Source: Mariprofundus sp. KV | Lineage (GTDB): Bacteria > Pseudomonadota > Zetaproteobacteria > Mariprofundales > Mariprofundaceae | Direction: 5' to 3' | Length of the DNA stretch: 64,000 nt | NCBI RefSeq assembly: GCF_013387475.1 | Contig: NZ_VWNB01000003.1 | Location: 62,001-126,000 of the forward strand | Shown here: in pieces, positions 34,631-43,518 of the stretch | Numbering within the stretch: the stretch's first letter is position 1 | Layout: the number at the start of each line of letters is the position of its first letter | The notes under the pieces: generated by a model | The model's database searches: none | What the model saw: the letters and a program-made list of their open reading frames with translations, nothing else | What the model was told of the DNA's origin: nothing | Program-made: the position numbers and the translations under genes

Positions 34631-35068
34631 ATGGATCGTTTTTTAGAGGCAGCTATTGAAGAGGCAAAAAAGGGGCTGGCTGAGGGCGGTATCCCTATCG
34701 GTTCGGTACTGGTGATTGATGGGGAGATCGTCGGGCGTGGCCATAACCGGCGCGTGCAGCAGGGCAGTGCGACACTGCATGCTGAGATCGATTGCATCGA
34801 AAGTGCAGGGCGCATCAAAGCGGCCGATTACCGGCGGGCAACGCTCTACTCGACTCTCTCTCCGTGTGATATGTGCAGCGGTGCGGTGCTGCTCTATGGT
34901 ATCGGCAATGTCGTAGCCGGTGAGAACCGCACTTTTCAAGGGCCGGAGGATTATCTGCGTTCACGAGGTGTGCAATTAACCGTCGTTGATGACCGGCGCT
35001 GCGTTGCAATGATGCAGCAGTTTATCGAAAACGCACCTGAGCTCTGGAACGAAGATATCGGTGAGTGA
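34631..35068 (+). CDS. Cytosine deaminase, yeast FCY1-like
   Basis: A 145-residue zinc deaminase converting cytosine to uracil in pyrimidine salvage. The active site is intact: HAEIDC with zinc ligand His 50 and catalytic Glu 52, and SPCDMCSGA with ligands Cys 79 and Cys 82. The C-terminal half matches the fungal FCY1 enzyme unusually well, including YGI, GEN, the YLRSRG block, VVDD and the final W-x-EDIGE tail that covers the yeast active site. Bacterial CodA is an unrelated amidohydrolase. The start is ATG 34631, with GGAG seven bases upstream; the longer frame from 34496 has no family match. Guanine or other base deamination is the alternative. Confidence 0.85.
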   Translation: MDRFLEAAIEEAKKGLAEGGIPIGSVLVIDGEIVGRGHNRRVQQGSATLHAEIDCIESAGRIKAADYRRATLYSTLSPCDMCSGAVLLYGIGNVVAGENRTFQGPEDYLRSRGVQLTVVDDRRCVAMMQQFIENAPELWNEDIGE

Positions 35069-35113
35069 CAGCGTGGAAAACAGCTGCTGAAATCGATACG
35101 CTGCTCTGTAGAT

Positions 35114-35274
35114 TTAGGGATACTCTGAAAAAGTCAGCGTATCCGAGCAGGCTATGGATGGCCTGCCAACATCATGCACGCTAAGTGCTTGATGTTGTGA
35201 GCAAAGGAACAGTGATACTTTTTCCTTTGCCTGCTGAATACCTACGCGGATGTAGTTATTCAGAGCATCCTTAG
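35114..35274. mobile_element. MITE-like element with terminal inverted repeats and TTAG target duplication
   Basis: The ends are GGATACTCTGAA (35118-35129) and TTCAGAGCATCC (35259-35270), 12-bp inverted repeats with one mismatch. TTAG is directly repeated outside both (35114-35117 and 35271-35274), a 4-bp YTAR target as used by the IS5 group. The 153-base interior codes for nothing but folds into five consecutive stem-loops (about 35118-35144, 35147-35166, 35168-35196, 35201-35230 and 35232-35264). This fits a non-autonomous miniature element; its transposase is not in the window. It sits between the deaminase gene and trpB. Confidence 0.75.
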
Positions 35275-35321
35275 AAGAACTATTGTGACGAATGGAAGAT
35301 TGAAATAGTGGGAGCGGGGCG

Positions 35322-36521
35322 ATGATTCAAAAGCATGCACAGATGCCTGATAAAGACGGTTTTTTTGGTGAGTACGGCGGGCAGATTATTCCACCGCCAC
35401 TGATTGAGATCATGAATCAGATCAACGATGCCTACGATGAGGTGTCGCAGAGTGAATCGTTTCAGAAGGAGCTGCAGCAGCTTAATGCTGATTACGTGGG
35501 CCGCCCCAGCCCGATCTATTTTGCCAAACGACTGAGTGATAAAATCGGCGGTGCACGCATCTTCCTTAAACGTGAAGATCTCAATCACACCGGTGCCCAC
35601 AAAATCAACCACTGTATCGGTGAGGCGCTACTGGCCAAATATATGGGCAAAACCAAGGTGCTGGCTGAAACCGGAGCCGGGCAGCATGGCGTGGCACTGG
35701 CCACCGCCTGTGCACTGGTCGGTATCGATTGCGAAATCCATATGGGCGAGATCGATATCGAGAAAGAGCATCCCAATGTTACCAAGATGAAGATTCTCGG
35801 CTGCAAGCTTGTGTCTGTAAGTCGTGGCACACGCACACTCAAAGATGCTGTGGACAGCGCCTTTGAGGCGTATATCAAGGATCCGGTCAACTTCTTTTAT
35901 GCCATCGGCTCTGTCGTTGGCCCGCACCCGTTCCCCAAGATTGTGCGTGATTTCCAGAGCATTGTCGGCAGAGAGGCCAGAGCACAGTTCCTCGCCAAAG
36001 AGGGGGAATTGCCCGGCACACTGATCGCCTGTGTGGGTGGTGGCTCCAATGCTATGGGGCTGTTTACCGCCTTTCTGGATGATGAAGATGTGCAGATGAT
36101 CGGTGTGGAGCCAGCAGGGCGGGGGCTGGATACTGCTGATCATGCTGCCACGCTGACACTGGGTAGCAAAGGGGCTCTGCACGGCTTTAAATGTTATAAT
36201 CTGCAGGATGAAGAGGGGAATCCGCTACCGGTCTACTCCATCGCTTCAGGTCTGGATTATCCCGGTGTCGGGCCGCAGCACTGCCATCTTAAAGATATCA
36301 AACGGGTTTGTTATGAAGCCATTGATGATAAGGAGTGTCTGGATGCCTTTATGCAGCTCTCAAGACTGGAGGGTATTATCCCGGCACTGGAGAGTGCGCA
36401 TGCGGTGGCCCATGCGATGAAGATTGCCAAAGCGATGTCGGCTGATGAGACCATTCTGGTGAATCTCTCCGGTCGTGGCGATAAAGATGCCGATTTTGTG
36501 GCCAACTATCTCTCACTTTGA
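35322..36521 (+). CDS. trpB: Tryptophan synthase beta chain
   Basis: A PLP enzyme of 399 residues that joins indole with serine to make tryptophan. It keeps the [13 protein letters not shown] block with the PLP-binding Lys near 94, [13 protein letters not shown] with the catalytic Glu, and [10 protein letters not shown] binding the cofactor phosphate, and ends with NLSGRGDKD. The N-terminal [17 protein letters not shown] differs from the more usual FGGRYVPETL form, so this may be a paralogue. trpA and other trp genes are not adjacent, which is unusual. The ATG is preceded by GGGAGCGGGG. The MITE-like element ends 47 bases upstream and may supply or disturb its promoter. Confidence 0.9.
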   Translation: MIQKHAQMPDKDGFFGEYGGQIIPPPLIEIMNQINDAYDEVSQSESFQKELQQLNADYVGRPSPIYFAKRLSDKIGGARIFLKREDLNHTGAHKINHCIGEALLAKYMGKTKVLAETGAGQHGVALATACALVGIDCEIHMGEIDIEKEHPNVTKMKILGCKLVSVSRGTRTLKDAVDSAFEAYIKDPVNFFYAIGSVVGPHPFPKIVRDFQSIVGREARAQFLAKEGELPGTLIACVGGGSNAMGLFTAFLDDEDVQMIGVEPAGRGLDTADHAATLTLGSKGALHGFKCYNLQDEEGNPLPVYSIASGLDYPGVGPQHCHLKDIKRVCYEAIDDKECLDAFMQLSRLEGIIPALESAHAVAHAMKIAKAMSADETILVNLSGRGDKDADFVANYLSL

Positions 36522-36542
36522 GGTTATGAGGAATCAGGCGAT

Positions 36543-37061
36543 ATGGTTTATGAGGTTCGACTTGCAGTTATCGATGATATTGAGGCTATTGCTGAATTAG
36601 GGGCTATCACCTTTGCCAAAGCCTATGGTGATATCGTGCTGGCCAGTGATATGCAGGGTTATCTGGCCGAGTTCTTTGACCCCGAGAGGTTAAAGCAGGA
36701 GATAGGCTCAAAATCTGCCAGCTATTTTGTAGCTGAATCTCAAGAGGGTGTTGTCGGTTATGCCAAACTGGCGGAGACAGATCGACCTGCACAGCTTGCC
36801 GATGAGAGGGTGATTGAGTTGATCCGCCTCTATGTCAGACCCGGTAATTATGGCATGGGTATCGGCGGCAAACTGCTACAGGCAGTAAAGCAGTATGCAC
36901 GCTCATGCGGCTACTCAGGTTTGTGGCTGCGTGTCTGGGAGGAGAACAGCGGTGCCATCCGCATGTATGAGCGGGATGGTTTCAGACAACTTGGCAGTGA
37001 ACCCTATTACATCGGAACCACGCCTAATCCGGTTGTGTTGATGGTTAACAAACAGCGCTGA
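36543..37061 (+). CDS. GNAT family N-acetyltransferase
   Basis: A 172-residue GNAT-fold protein. The acetyl-CoA binding block is ELIRLYVRPGNYGMGIGGKLL near residue 85-105 (motif A, R/Q-x2-G-x-G/A type), with LWLRVWEENSGAIRMYERDGF following, typical of small-molecule or ribosomal-protein acetyltransferases of the spermidine/RimI-like branch. Substrate unknown. It begins 21 bases after trpB on the same strand and is probably cotranscribed. Confidence 0.85.
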   Translation: MVYEVRLAVIDDIEAIAELGAITFAKAYGDIVLASDMQGYLAEFFDPERLKQEIGSKSASYFVAESQEGVVGYAKLAETDRPAQLADERVIELIRLYVRPGNYGMGIGGKLLQAVKQYARSCGYSGLWLRVWEENSGAIRMYERDGFRQLGSEPYYIGTTPNPVVLMVNKQR

Positions 37062-37066
37062 ATTAG

Positions 37067-38248
37067 CTACCCCTGATTCAGGGCAAGTGCTGCGAAGGTG
37101 GCGATGCCTGAAGCCATGGATGACTCATCAATATCGAAGTTGGGGTGGTGCAGCGGGTATCGGGTTTCCGGTCCGCCACCGGTCCCTAGCCTGAACAGAC
37201 AGCCGGGAATATCACGCAAAAACTCGGCAAAATCCTCGCCGCCCATTGAGGGGTCCGGCAGTTCGATTATCTCAATATCCGGAGAGGATTTGCGAATAAT
37301 TTCGCGAGCTTGTGCGATTAACCTTGAGTCATTGATTAATACGGGCGTGGCCTGTTTAAGCTTGAACTGGGCTGTGGCGCCCCAGGCCTCAGAGGTCTGT
37401 CGGATGATGCGATCCATCATGGCGCGAATCTCCTCATGCGCCTCCGGATGCAGGCTACGAATGGTGCCGGAGAAGTGCACCTTATCCGGAATAACGTTGC
37501 CGGCATAACCACTGTTGATCTGTCCGATAGTGAGCACAGCCGGGTGCAGCGGATTGACTCTACGGCTGACAATATGGTGTAGCGACTGGATGACATGGCT
37601 GGCAATCAGAATGACATCAATGCACTCGTGCGGACGTGCGGCATGGCCGCCACGTCCGATGATTTCGACCTCAAACATATCCGCTGCCGCACACATTGCA
37701 CCCTCTCTAAGGCCGATGGAACCGGCTGGCAGATAGGGGAAGACATGCATGGCGTAGATCTGCTCAGGCGTGAACCGCTCAAACAGGTGCTCTCGCAGCA
37801 TCGCAGCGGCACCCTCACAGGTCTCCTCGGCAGGCTGGAAGATAAATGCGATATTATAATTCAGATCTGCTTTCAGGTTGCAGATCACCTGTGCAGCACC
37901 AAGCAGCACGGCAGTGTGGACATCGTGACCGCAGGTGTGGGAGATACCCTTGATGCGTGAGGCGTAGGGAAGCTGCTTTCCATCCTGGATGGGCAGGCCG
38001 TCCATATCAGCACGTAAGGCGAGCCACGGCCTCTCCGGATCGATCATCAACGTGGCTAACAGCCCGAAACCACCAATGTGCTCTTCAACAGAGAGCCCCA
38101 TATTCCGGCACTTTTCAGCAATCAGAGCGGCTGTTTTCTCCTCATTTCCCGAGAGTTCAGGGTGCTCGTGCAGGAAGCGGCGAATGCGTGTCACTTCAGC
38201 CATCACCTGGCTTACTTCAGCAGCGAGTTGTTGATGCTCTACATTCAT
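37067..38248 (-). CDS. M20 family metallo-amidohydrolase (hippurate/N-acyl-amino acid hydrolase type)
   Basis: A 393-residue cytosolic zinc amidohydrolase. Residues include RRFLHEHPELSGNE at the start, ADMDGLPIQ, SHTCGHDVHTAVLLGAA near residue 108 (metal Cys and His), FQPAEETCEGAAAMLREHLF near 140 with the catalytic Glu, and MGGEDFAEFL near the end. This is the AbgB/HipO/IAA-amino-acid hydrolase branch that cleaves N-acyl amino acids. Its start overlaps the YbdK-type ligase stop as ATGA, so it is coupled to that gene. The pair may make and break gamma-glutamyl or N-acyl amides (inference). Confidence 0.9.
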   Translation of the reverse strand: MNVEHQQLAAEVSQVMAEVTRIRRFLHEHPELSGNEEKTAALIAEKCRNMGLSVEEHIGGFGLLATLMIDPERPWLALRADMDGLPIQDGKQLPYASRIKGISHTCGHDVHTAVLLGAAQVICNLKADLNYNIAFIFQPAEETCEGAAAMLREHLFERFTPEQIYAMHVFPYLPAGSIGLREGAMCAAADMFEVEIIGRGGHAARPHECIDVILIASHVIQSLHHIVSRRVNPLHPAVLTIGQINSGYAGNVIPDKVHFSGTIRSLHPEAHEEIRAMMDRIIRQTSEAWGATAQFKLKQATPVLINDSRLIAQAREIIRKSSPDIEIIELPDPSMGGEDFAEFLRDIPGCLFRLGTGGGPETRYPLHHPNFDIDESSMASGIATFAALALNQG

Positions 38249-39384
38249 GATCTGCTCCAGCCGTCGAGTTCCCGCATGGCACGTATCATGGCGGGGAAAC
38301 TATCTGTTGTATTGAACAGTTCACGCTGGGATTCGGCCCCGCCACCGTTGTTGCGCCAGTGGCCGATCTGGCTCTGCACCAGGTCAAGTTCACTTGCCGC
38401 GATACCCTGATCAGCGAGTTGATCCAGACGTTTTTCAAGCCAGTCAAGCATCGGTATCAGCTCTTCGGTGAACGGGTCGATAATTGTGGCGCGCATGCCG
38501 TATCGGCAGGCACGCCAGCGGTTTTCACGAATCAGAGAAGGGTGAACCTTGGGTCGTGAACTATCCTGCGCAGCAGCCATCGCTTCGGCGCGCACATAGG
38601 CAACATAGGCGGCTGAGTCGGCAAAGCGGGCGGGCATATCGCCAATGCGCACCTCAAGGGTGCCGAAATCGGGGTGCGGACGCATCTCCCACCAGATATC
38701 ACGCACCGATTCGATGCTGCCGGTAGCGGTAAGGCGGGCGGTACAGTGTTCAAAATCTTTCCAGTCATTAAAGTAGAAGGGCATGCCCCCCTGACTCAAA
38801 CCCTCAAATATCTTGATACGGCTGGCTGCTAAACCGGTTGCTTCACCGTGCCAGAAGGGGGAGTTGGCCGATATGGCGAGAAAGACAGGCATAATCGGCA
38901 AGAGGTGATTCATCGCTTTGATACAGACGTCGCCATCGGGCATGCCAACATGCACATGGATGCCGCAGATGTTAAAGCGGCGGGCTACCCACTGCAGTCG
39001 CCTGAGCAGCTTGTAGTAGCGCGGATCATCACTGACCACCTGCTCCCGCCAGTGGGAGATCGGGTGGGTACCGGAGGAGAGCAGGGCGGCATGATGGTTT
39101 TCAAGTATCGCCTCAACCTCTGTATAGAGCGCTGCAAGCTGGCTCATGGCATCGGCAGTGCTGAACTGGATATCGGTATTGGTTTCGACAATTGAGGTAA
39201 ACAGTTCGGGTTTGATGCGTGGGGTGTCACCGACAATCGAGAAGACCTGCGGTGCAGCCGGAATCTGAAGGCCGGAGTCAGCATCTACGCACATCCACTC
39301 CATCTCCACGCCCAGCGTGCCAAATCTGGAGTTGTTGAAGGGAATCTCTGAAGCGGGATCTGCCATGATAGCTATTATAGTCAT
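38245..39384 (-). CDS. YbdK-type carboxylate-amine ligase (glutamate-cysteine ligase family 2)
   Basis: A 379-residue ATP-grasp-like ligase related to glutamine synthetase. It shows TLGVEMEWMCVDADSG near residue 25, SGTHPISHW near 103, NICGIHVHVGMPDGD near 135, DIWWEMRPHPDFGTLEVRI near 226 and RENRWRACRYGM near 283, matching YbdK, which has weak gamma-glutamylcysteine ligase activity. The physiological substrate is uncertain. A second ATG (39366) could be the true start, since neither has a good ribosome-binding site. Paired with the M20 amidohydrolase. Confidence 0.88.
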   Translation of the reverse strand: MTIIAIMADPASEIPFNNSRFGTLGVEMEWMCVDADSGLQIPAAPQVFSIVGDTPRIKPELFTSIVETNTDIQFSTADAMSQLAALYTEVEAILENHHAALLSSGTHPISHWREQVVSDDPRYYKLLRRLQWVARRFNICGIHVHVGMPDGDVCIKAMNHLLPIMPVFLAISANSPFWHGEATGLAASRIKIFEGLSQGGMPFYFNDWKDFEHCTARLTATGSIESVRDIWWEMRPHPDFGTLEVRIGDMPARFADSAAYVAYVRAEAMAAAQDSSRPKVHPSLIRENRWRACRYGMRATIIDPFTEELIPMLDWLEKRLDQLADQGIAASELDLVQSQIGHWRNNGGGAESQRELFNTTDSFPAMIRAMRELDGWSRS

Positions 39385-39538
39385 GAAGCAGCATGCGATG
39401 AAAGTTTAAAGTGGGGATTCAGATTCATGCGATGCCGTATAGAGTTGTTGTGATGTTTGAGACCTTTGGTACATTGCGGCTGGTTTGCAAATAGCGGGGT
39501 TTTGAAACAGGCCTGCGAGCATCAGGGATGATCCATTT

Positions 39539-40438
39539 ATGTGGTTTAAAAATATACACTTTTATCAATTCGAAGCGCCATTCAAGATGACCGCAGAGCA
39601 GCTGCATGAGGCGCTGTTGACGCGCAAGGCACGTCGCTGCGGCCATATGGAGATGGACACTCAGGGCTGGACCTCGCCACTGGGGCAGGGCAGTGAGACA
39701 TTGGTATTTCAGAGCGGCGCTAATCTGATGCTCTGTCTGCGTCGTGAGGACAAGGTGCTGCCTGCCTCTCTTGTTCGTGAGCAGGTTGAGGAGCAGGCGC
39801 TGGCCATTGAGGCAGAAGCCGGACGTCCTGTTGGTCGTAAAGAGCGGCGCGATCTTAAAGATCTTGTGCTGCAGCAGTTGATGCCCAAGGCGATGGTGCG
39901 CTCATCGCAAACCTTTGCCTGCATTCTGCCGGAATCGGGCTGGCTGATTGTTAATGCAGCCAGTGCCAAAAAGAGTGAGGAGCTGATTGAGACACTGAGG
40001 AAAACACTTGGTACGCTCAATGTTGTGCTGCCATCCACCTCCGAATCACCGGAGAGTGCGATGACCCGCTGGCTGCTTCATGAAGAGAGTCTGCCGCACG
40101 GCTTTACACTTGAAGATGCCTGTGAGCTGCAGGCTGCTACTGAGACAGCCGGCCTGATCCGCTGTAACAAGGTGGATATCGCCCGTGCTGAGGTGCGTGC
40201 CCATGTCGCTTCAGGTTATCGGGTACGTCGACTGGCACTGAACTGGCAGGAGCGCTTAAGCTTCATGCTCTATGAAGATCTTTCGGTGCGGCGTATGCGC
40301 TTTGATTCAGCTGTACTGGATGATGCCGATGGCGGTGATGATGAGGCCAGTCGCTTTGATGCTGATTTCACCATCATGACGTCAGAACTCACTGAATTTA
40401 TTTCGAATTTGTTAGCTGCACTCAACGCAAAAGAGTAG
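39539..40438 (+). CDS. rdgC: Recombination-associated protein RdgC
   Basis: RdgC is a ring-forming DNA-binding protein that limits RecA-driven recombination. The 299-residue length is right and the N-terminal MWFKNIHFYQF is the family start, followed by WTSPLGQGSE, GRPVGRKERRDLKDLVL with the basic DNA-contact cluster, and SEESPMTRWL-like TESPESAMTRWLL near 175. It is followed ten bases later by apaH. Its presence with AddAB-like genes later in the window shows a full recombination repertoire. The ATG has GGGATGA upstream. Confidence 0.92.
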   Translation: MWFKNIHFYQFEAPFKMTAEQLHEALLTRKARRCGHMEMDTQGWTSPLGQGSETLVFQSGANLMLCLRREDKVLPASLVREQVEEQALAIEAEAGRPVGRKERRDLKDLVLQQLMPKAMVRSSQTFACILPESGWLIVNAASAKKSEELIETLRKTLGTLNVVLPSTSESPESAMTRWLLHEESLPHGFTLEDACELQAATETAGLIRCNKVDIARAEVRAHVASGYRVRRLALNWQERLSFMLYEDLSVRRMRFDSAVLDDADGGDDEASRFDADFTIMTSELTEFISNLLAALNAKE

Positions 40439-40448
40439 GTTTTTTGTT

Positions 40449-41261
40449 ATGGCAACATACGCGGTAGGCGATATCCAGGGGTGTTACAGGCAGCTGAGAA
40501 AACTACTGGAAAAGGTAGGTTTCGATCCTTGTAAGGACAAGCTCTGGTGCGCAGGCGATATGGTCAATCGAGGCCCGGACTCCCTGGAGACACTGCGTTA
40601 CCTGAAAAGTCTGGGCGATGCCGCTATCTGTGTGTTGGGCAATCACGATCTGCACCTGCTTGAACTGGCTGCCGGTGGTGAACCCTATCGCCGCGACACG
40701 CTGCAGCAGGTCATTGAAGCGCCTGACTGTGCCGAGTTGATCGACTGGTTGCGCCATCAGCCGCTGCTGCATCACAGTGAGAGGCTCGGCTGGTGCATGG
40801 TGCATGCCGGTCTGCATCCGGACTGGACGTTGAAAAAAGCGAAAAAACGAGCAGCTGCAATCGAACTTGAGTTGCAAGGTGAGGGCTGGCGTGAGTTCTG
40901 CAGGCAACTGCATCATGTCAAATTTCCGATCAAAGAGCCTGCCAGGCATGATCCGACCCGTCTGCTGTTTGCGGCAGCCGTGTTAACCCGAACCCGTTAC
41001 TGTACCCGTGATGGGTATTTCAACTGGGATGTGAGGACGGGTGAGAGCAGTAACAAGAAGGACAAGCCCTGGTATAACCACGCAGCTCTGGCCTGGGCTG
41101 GTGATTGCAGTGTTGTTTATGGCCACTGGGCAGCGAAAGGGCTGGTGAAAAATCAGCCGCATGTGCTGGGGCTCGATACCGGTTGTGTATGGGGTGCAAA
41201 GCTTACTCTGGCGAAGCTGAAAAAGGGTGGCGAAATGAAGATTGTTGCCCAGGTGAGTTGA
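40449..41261 (+). CDS. apaH: Bis(5'-nucleosyl)-tetraphosphatase, symmetrical
   Basis: ApaH cleaves Ap4A to two ADP and also decaps NpnN-capped RNA. The 270-residue protein is a calcineurin-like metallophosphoesterase: VGDIQGCYRQL at the start, CAGDMVNRGPDSLETL near 34, VLGNHDLHLL near 61, MVHAGLHPDW near 118, and a C-terminal YGHWAAKG plus GLDTGCVWG block typical of ApaH. It lies ten bases after rdgC on the same strand. Confidence 0.94.
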   Translation: MATYAVGDIQGCYRQLRKLLEKVGFDPCKDKLWCAGDMVNRGPDSLETLRYLKSLGDAAICVLGNHDLHLLELAAGGEPYRRDTLQQVIEAPDCAELIDWLRHQPLLHHSERLGWCMVHAGLHPDWTLKKAKKRAAAIELELQGEGWREFCRQLHHVKFPIKEPARHDPTRLLFAAAVLTRTRYCTRDGYFNWDVRTGESSNKKDKPWYNHAALAWAGDCSVVYGHWAAKGLVKNQPHVLGLDTGCVWGAKLTLAKLKKGGEMKIVAQVS

Positions 41262-41296
41262 CGGCCATTTAAGTCTGACTCTCAACTCTTGGGCTT

Positions 41297-42748
41297 TTAC
41301 CTTTTATAGTGGAACTGCTCATCGGCCATAATACGCAGGCAGCCTTTGCCACTCTTCTTGGCCTGATAGAGGGCATCATCGGCCTGTTTCATCAGCTTCT
41401 CTGCATCGACTGTTTCACTTGATTGTGTGCAGATGCCGATGGAGACACTGGCTTTAACCTCCGGATGGTTGGGCAGCTGAAATTTGGAGACCTTCTCCAG
41501 AATGCGCATGCCGATCACCTCAAGGCCGTCCCCCTCAATAGCATCATCGGTAGGTACCAGAATCACGAACTCATCACCGCCATAGCGGGCGCAGATATCG
41601 TAATCACGAATGCTGCTTTCGATGCACTGGGCAATATGCTTGAGCACCTCATCACCTACACCGTGGCCATAGGTATCGTTGATATGTTTGAAATCATCCA
41701 GATCGATAAAACCGCAGGAGAGGGTGCCGTGACGGGTGCGCTTGGTGCGGTTGACCTCATGACTGAGCTGCATGTCGAATTTACGGCGATTGAATACGCC
41801 GGTCAGTGCATCAAAGATCGCCATCTCTTCAAGCTTCTGCAGGTGATTGAGTGTTTTAAAGGTCATGTTCAGATGGGTGGCAGCCATCTCCAGCGAGGTT
41901 TTCTGCTCTTTGCTCAATTCACCCTGAATATCAAAGAGCAGGGCACCTGCCAGTTTTGCATCCTGCCAGACCGGGATAATGATATTGTATTCTGTATCCA
42001 GTTCAGAGCAGTTTAACCGAACAGGGGGATCAATTTGCGAGTAGCGTTCATCCTTATGTAAGGCGCTGCAGGCTTTGCGTATATTGTTGCAGGCCGAAAA
42101 GTCACATGATGGGGCGCCGCAATCAGGCTTCTTGTCACCAATGGAGCCGATAAATTCCAGAGCTCCACTCTCTTTGTTGAACATCACCGCGATACCTTTG
42201 GCGGCTTGAATATGTCCATGCAGCCCTTCAAAGGATTTGCTTGTGATGGTATGCAGGTGGGGGGCCTGCTCTAACATCAGCGTCACCTCCAGCATGCTGT
42301 CGAGCAGCGAGAGGCGGGTATTCTGAATCTGAATGGTATGCTCATCGTGAATCTGGTGGTTGGCCAGTTCAAAGAGCAGTTTGGCAGATTTGGCCGAGAT
42401 CAGTTCGAGCTGAGGCGGGGCGGTAAAGGCATCCAGTTTTTCATAGAGGGCGGGGTCTCCCGTAACATCGATCAGGATTCCCTCTTTAAATGTGGCGAGC
42501 AGTGCATCGCCATCCGTTGAGGTTTTGATGCCGAGCTCTCTTGCCAGCTCAAAGGCGGGCGCCTCTTCACAGATATCGACAATGGCGGTGATATTGACCC
42601 CTTTATAGGAGTGCAGCACCTCAAGCATGGCAATGCCGCCAATGCCGGCACCGAAGATGAGAATGTCCGCTTTGTTGGCATTATGCGACACACTTGCCAA
42701 CCTTTCAGAGAGATTCTGGATCTCCTCTATACTCCTGAGTTGGGTCAC
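41297..42748 (-). CDS. Diguanylate cyclase with N-terminal Rossmann domain and Cys-bearing GAF-like domain
   Basis: A 483-residue soluble protein. Residues 28-115 look like a nucleotide-binding Rossmann fold: ILIFGAGIGGIAMLEVL, then ITAIVDICEEAPAFELARELGI, as in CoA/NAD(P)-binding or homoserine dehydrogenase-like modules. Residues about 150-300 resemble a GAF sensor with five Cys (210, 215, 220, 227, 247) in a C-x4-C-x4-C-x6-C pattern. The GGDEF domain starts near 310; the active site is ARYGGDEF (390-394) and the inhibitory site RxxD (RDYD, 381-384) is present, so c-di-GMP synthesis with feedback control is expected. GTG start with GGAGGTG upstream. Confidence 0.87.
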   Translation of the reverse strand: MTQLRSIEEIQNLSERLASVSHNANKADILIFGAGIGGIAMLEVLHSYKGVNITAIVDICEEAPAFELARELGIKTSTDGDALLATFKEGILIDVTGDPALYEKLDAFTAPPQLELISAKSAKLLFELANHQIHDEHTIQIQNTRLSLLDSMLEVTLMLEQAPHLHTITSKSFEGLHGHIQAAKGIAVMFNKESGALEFIGSIGDKKPDCGAPSCDFSACNNIRKACSALHKDERYSQIDPPVRLNCSELDTEYNIIIPVWQDAKLAGALLFDIQGELSKEQKTSLEMAATHLNMTFKTLNHLQKLEEMAIFDALTGVFNRRKFDMQLSHEVNRTKRTRHGTLSCGFIDLDDFKHINDTYGHGVGDEVLKHIAQCIESSIRDYDICARYGGDEFVILVPTDDAIEGDGLEVIGMRILEKVSKFQLPNHPEVKASVSIGICTQSSETVDAEKLMKQADDALYQAKKSGKGCLRIMADEQFHYKR

Positions 42749-42888
42749 GGAACACCTCCATGTCTTTCCACTTCATCAATCAAGATCTGCATTAGGGGGG
42801 TATAACAGCTTCCCATGAGATCAGAATCGATCAAGATTACAAATAAGGCTGATAAAATGCCAGAAGGGATTTCCAGCGTTGGGTGTTG

Positions 42889-43518
42889 CTATTTCGGCAT
42901 CCAGTTGCGGATGGCCTCAGCATAATCCTCTTCACTTTTGAGTTTCTCGGCATCAGGAACAAAGACATTCATATTCGATGCGTTGAGGTGGTCGAGCCAG
43001 CCGGCCAGAAACTGGCGATAGAGCTCATCCATCATCTTCTCATTTTTGCAGGCCCGCGGACCGATATAGTCACTGCTTGAGGCGATCTCACCGCGTACGG
43101 CGATATCGAGATTACCGATGATTGAGGTGTTGCCGGAATCAAGTGCTGTGAAGTGACCGGAGACATTAAGATAGAGTAGCCATGCGGTGCCCGGTTGCAG
43201 GCCTGCAATGGTGGCTAGCATCTGCTCCTTCTCAGGCAGGGGGGCAGAGGAGTCCCGGTGCAACACGGCATGGGCAAAGGTGCCGCGCATCAGGAAATCA
43301 AATGTGCCGGCTTTTTTCTTCGGGATCAGAACCAGCTCTTTATCTTTCTCCAGGCGACGGCCACTCCAATCCTCGGCTGTTTTTTTATCCGTAATACGTG
43401 CATCGCCATCTTTTAATGGTTCGGCATAGATGCATTCGCGCCAGCTATCATTTCGCTGCAAACGCCAGGCCTGAGCGCCGGAGGCGGAGAGGGCGTCAAT
43501 CGAAAAACAGAGTTTCAT
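42889..43518 (-). CDS. Hypothetical protein, 209 residues
   Basis: I do not recognise a family. The N-terminal 90 residues are mixed strands with a basic middle (RRLEKDKELVLIPKKKAG). The C-terminal part has a hydrophobic stretch PGTAWLLYLNVSGHF and a helical end rich in charged residues (KSEEDYAEAIRNWMPK). No signal peptide is obvious, so it is likely cytosolic. Its start overlaps the rnd stop as ATGA, suggesting cotranslation with RNase D. Confidence 0.6.
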   Translation of the reverse strand: MKLCFSIDALSASGAQAWRLQRNDSWRECIYAEPLKDGDARITDKKTAEDWSGRRLEKDKELVLIPKKKAGTFDFLMRGTFAHAVLHRDSSAPLPEKEQMLATIAGLQPGTAWLLYLNVSGHFTALDSGNTSIIGNLDIAVRGEIASSSDYIGPRACKNEKMMDELYRQFLAGWLDHLNASNMNVFVPDAEKLKSEEDYAEAIRNWMPK

